From NCBI GenBank assembly GCA_905234795.1, contig CAJOIQ010000020.1, positions 1-38,713 on the forward strand: DNA of 38,713 nucleotides. The letters run 5' to 3'. The notes beneath the pieces are model-generated. The model was not told where the DNA came from. It ran no database searches and saw only the letters and a program-made list of their open reading frames with translations. Source of the DNA: an uncultured Bacteroidales bacterium. Its GTDB lineage: Bacteria; Bacteroidota; Bacteroidia; Bacteroidales; UBA932. Of the stretch, positions 36,534-38,713 are shown in pieces; position 1 is the first letter of the stretch; each line of letters opens with the position of its first letter. The position numbers were made by a program, and so were the translations under genes.

Positions 36534-37142
36534 CTATTTCTTTTCCCGGACCGTAACCCTGATGATTTGCTCGCTGATGTCGTCGTAGATTTTTACGCGG
36601 CAGGTGGCGACGGATTTGTAGCGCTTGGTATCCCAGATCTGAAGATAACCGTCTCCGGGGGAATTGGTGAACTGGGGAGCCATGCCATCGTTGTCCAGCA
36701 ACTGCATTTGCACCTTGAACGCGTCATAGCATTTGTACCGGAACCTGTAATTGAGTTCCTCTAAAGCCACCATGGTGGTGTCCAGTTCGGTGCGCGCAAA
36801 CGTGATGGGGAAAGGCTCCGGGGTTACAGTCACGTTGCAGCGGTCCCTCACACTTCCGGCCCAAGCCGTGATGACGGCCGTACCTTGGGACATACCGGTT
36901 ACAAGTCCGCTCTCGGAAACCGTGGCACAGGCGGGTTTGTCAGACTCCCAGGTAACCGTCTGGTTGACGCCATCGGGGGATAATACCGCTTTAAGTTGGA
37001 GTGTTTCTCCCGGTGCAATCCTGCCGCCCGAAGGAGTTATCTCGACAGAGGTTACAGACGGGCTGCCGGGAGTAGTGGTACAGCCGGTCAGAAGGGCCGC
37101 CATGCACAAGCATGCAGTCAAATAAGAAAAAACGATTCTCAT
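36534..37142 (-). CDS. lipoprotein with Big2 (bacterial Ig-like) domain
   Basis: A 202-aa protein with a lipoprotein signal peptide (L-L-T-G-C lipobox at about residue 20). A Big2-type Ig-like domain follows at about 29-106: VTSVEITPSGGRIAPGETLQL, VTWESDKPACATVSESGLVTG and GTAVITAWAG. The C-terminal ~95 residues are beta-rich and unrecognised. The ATG at 37142 lies one base after the surE stop, so it is cotranscribed with surE; an ATG at 37154 would overlap surE. Probably surface- or periplasm-facing; ligand unknown. Confidence 0.8.
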   Translation of the reverse strand: MRIVFSYLTACLCMAALLTGCTTTPGSPSVTSVEITPSGGRIAPGETLQLKAVLSPDGVNQTVTWESDKPACATVSESGLVTGMSQGTAVITAWAGSVRDRCNVTVTPEPFPITFARTELDTTMVALEELNYRFRYKCYDAFKVQMQLLDNDGMAPQFTNSPGDGYLQIWDTKRYKSVATCRVKIYDDISEQIIRVTVREKK

Positions 37143-37143
37143 A

Positions 37144-37980
37144 TTACATATCAATTAATTTCAAATTGTTCAGGCGCTTGAATTCCTCCATGTCGGTCAT
37201 CAGGGCGCTGAAGGGAGTGATGGTCACCCAGCCCTGTTCCAACAAGAGATGGTCGGCGGTATCGGCATCGGGATCGTCGTTCACAAAGGTGCCGCGCATG
37301 AAGACGGCCTTTTCCCCGTCTTCCAGATTGACGCGGTAATGCTGCCACAGGAAACTGTCGTTGAGTACGCCCAGGCTGGATTCGTCCCAGGGCTCGAACT
37401 CCTTGATCCAGTGGCCGGCACCCTGGCGGGAGATGCGCACGCCCTTGATGTCCTCCAGCGGCATGGCCGGGAAGTTGACATTATAATATAGGCCGGGATG
37501 ATCCTTGGGCCAGTTGTCAATGAGAAATTTCATAATACCGGGCAGCAGGGCTTCCACGGCCGAAAAATCGGCATCGGAGCGGAAGTCGCACAGGGATACG
37601 CCGATGGCCCTGCAACCATTGATGACGGCTTCCTCGGCCGCACCCAGCGTGCCGCTGTAGTTGGCCGCCGTAGAGGCGTTGGTACCGTGATTGATGCCGC
37701 TCACAACCAGGTCCGGATCCCGGTTCTCATATTTGAATTCCAGGCCGAACTTGACACAGGACGCCGGGGTGGCATCCAGGTAGGTCCATCTGCCCGGGCC
37801 TTCTTCCGGAAGGTCTTTATAGGCCAGCTGCTTCACGCCCAGGGAAACCGCCATGGACGTGGCGCTCTGATGAAACTTGGGGGCCACTACGGTGACATCA
37901 CCAAACTGCGCCATGATGCGCGCCAGGACATGGATACCCGCGGCCTTGTATCCGTCGTCGTTGCAAATGAGAATCTTCAT
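37144..37980 (-). CDS. surE: 5'/3'-nucleotidase SurE
   Basis: Metal-dependent nucleoside monophosphate phosphatase involved in stationary-phase survival and nucleotide salvage. Starts with the family signature MKILICNDDGYKAAGI (Asp8-Asp9 bind the metal), with FHQSATSMAVS and SGINHGTNASTAANYSGTLGAA as further active-site parts. At 278 aa it has the normal length. The ATG at 37980 lies 5 bases from a perfect -7 box, another apparently leaderless start. The downstream Big2 lipoprotein gene is coupled. Confidence 0.96.
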   Translation of the reverse strand: MKILICNDDGYKAAGIHVLARIMAQFGDVTVVAPKFHQSATSMAVSLGVKQLAYKDLPEEGPGRWTYLDATPASCVKFGLEFKYENRDPDLVVSGINHGTNASTAANYSGTLGAAEEAVINGCRAIGVSLCDFRSDADFSAVEALLPGIMKFLIDNWPKDHPGLYYNVNFPAMPLEDIKGVRISRQGAGHWIKEFEPWDESSLGVLNDSFLWQHYRVNLEDGEKAVFMRGTFVNDDPDADTADHLLLEQGWVTITPFSALMTDMEEFKRLNNLKLIDM

Positions 37981-37985
37981 ATATG

Positions 37986-37993
37986 CAAAGATA
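37986..37993 (-). promoter_or_regulatory. -7 box for surE (leaderless start)
   Basis: Minus-strand TATCTTTG followed by 5 bases and the ATG at 37980. Confidence 0.65.
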
Positions 37994-38013
37994 CTCTTTT
38001 TTTATTTGGATTG

Positions 38014-38045
38014 CTTGCTTCTTTGAAGGAAATCCCGTATTTTTG
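38014..38045 (+). promoter_or_regulatory. tRNA-Ala promoter
   Basis: CTTG (38014-38017), a 20-base spacer and TATTTTTG (38038-38045). The following CAGTCCTTTTG is identical to that of the tRNA-Val promoter. Confidence 0.65.
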
Positions 38046-38055
38046 CAGTCCTTTT

Positions 38056-38129
38056 GGGGTATTAGCTCAGTTGGCTAGAGCGATAGGTTCGCAATCTATA
38101 GGTCAGGGGTTCGACTCCCCTATACTCCA
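38056..38129 (+). tRNA. tRNA-Ala (anticodon CGC)
   Basis: A complete cloverleaf. Acceptor GGGGTAT pairs with ATACTCC, including the G3-U70 pair that identifies alanine tRNAs. The anticodon stem ATAGG/TCTAT encloses loop TTCGCAA, with CGC at 38090-38092. The T arm is AGGGG/CCCCT with loop TTCGACT. The discriminator is A and CCA is not encoded. Confidence 0.93.
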
Positions 38130-38130
38130 C

Positions 38131-38163
38131 AAAAATGAGGTCGGGAATCCCGACCTCATTTTT
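38131..38163 (+). terminator. intrinsic terminator after tRNA-Ala
   Basis: A perfect 15-bp stem (AAAAATGAGGTCGGG and its complement) with a 3-base loop, ending in a T-run. It starts 2 bases after the tRNA. Confidence 0.92.
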
Positions 38164-38194
38164 GTGGGTATAAATACCGACTGACACCATAATA

Positions 38195-38224
38195 AAAAGA
38201 CCGGCTCAGACGAGTCGGTCTTTT
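38195..38224 (-). terminator. intrinsic terminator downstream of gap (bidirectional)
   Basis: A 13-bp stem (AAAAGACCGGCTC with GAGTCGGTCTTTT, one G-U pair) with a 4-base loop and T-runs on either strand. It lies 18 bases past the gap stop codon. Confidence 0.85.
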
Positions 38225-38241
38225 CATAAACCAGGAAGTAA

Positions 38242-38713
<472 letters not shown>

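Overview
The window reads as chromosomal DNA of a Bacteroidales bacterium (phylum Bacteroidota), probably an uncultured, fairly GC-rich gut lineage. Three things point there. Most transcription units start behind a Bacteroidota-type -7 box (TAnnTTTG), with no clear Shine-Dalgarno sites. The gene content is typical: 7TM-HD phosphodiesterase, THUMP-like methyltransferase of the PG_1098 type, TPR/outer-membrane-barrel pair, secreted DPP IV-like peptidase, PCMD protein, SurE, LpxB. tRNA genes lack an encoded CCA. Genus cannot be set from the sequence alone.

Layout, left to right. 1-1930 (minus): possible edge gene, carbamate kinase and an arginine-deiminase-superfamily enzyme. 1998-5814: divergent ABC-F ATPase and an HD-domain/MnmA fusion, both apparently leaderless from back-to-back promoters. 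6029-7291: small lipoprotein and convergent lipoate-protein ligase. 7369-13388 (plus): operon of a small membrane protein, an S9 peptidase, a 974-aa secreted protein with four NPCBM-like repeats, and a secreted OB-fold/TonB-C protein. 13459-13566: tRNA-Val(GAC) and terminator. 13760-16954 (minus): tig-clpP-clpX. 17015-21050 (minus): gyrB followed by an overlapping PgpH-like c-di-AMP phosphodiesterase gene. 21140-25687 (minus): TPR protein and outer-membrane barrel. 25748-27069 (plus): ftsE-nth. 27186-28595 (minus): PG_1098-type methyltransferase carrying two repeat-derived insertions. 28898-34231 (plus): five tightly coupled genes, namely phosphohexomutase, SDR, PCMD protein, steroid 5-alpha-reductase and old-yellow-enzyme reductase. 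34221-37980: lpxB, an outer-membrane protein, a Big2 lipoprotein and surE. 38056-38713: tRNA-Ala(CGC), two terminators and the C-terminal half of gap.

Two themes stand out. First, the SDR / 5-alpha-reductase / flavin-reductase set looks like a sterol or bile-acid A-ring reduction pathway: the 5-alpha-reductase keeps both catalytic residues of human SRD5A2, and the set matches the 3beta-HSDH/5AR/5BR genes described for isoallolithocholate formation in gut Bacteroidales. Second, the region carries several short repeat families that sit inside genes without breaking the frame: a hairpin-rich ~101-bp element (one copy in the methyltransferase gene, an inverted copy in the phosphohexomutase leader), a 31-bp direct-repeat element in the same methyltransferase gene, and a CATTCTGAG-type element in the ABC-F linker. 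A further 42-bp palindromic repeat lies at two gene 3' ends in opposite orientations.
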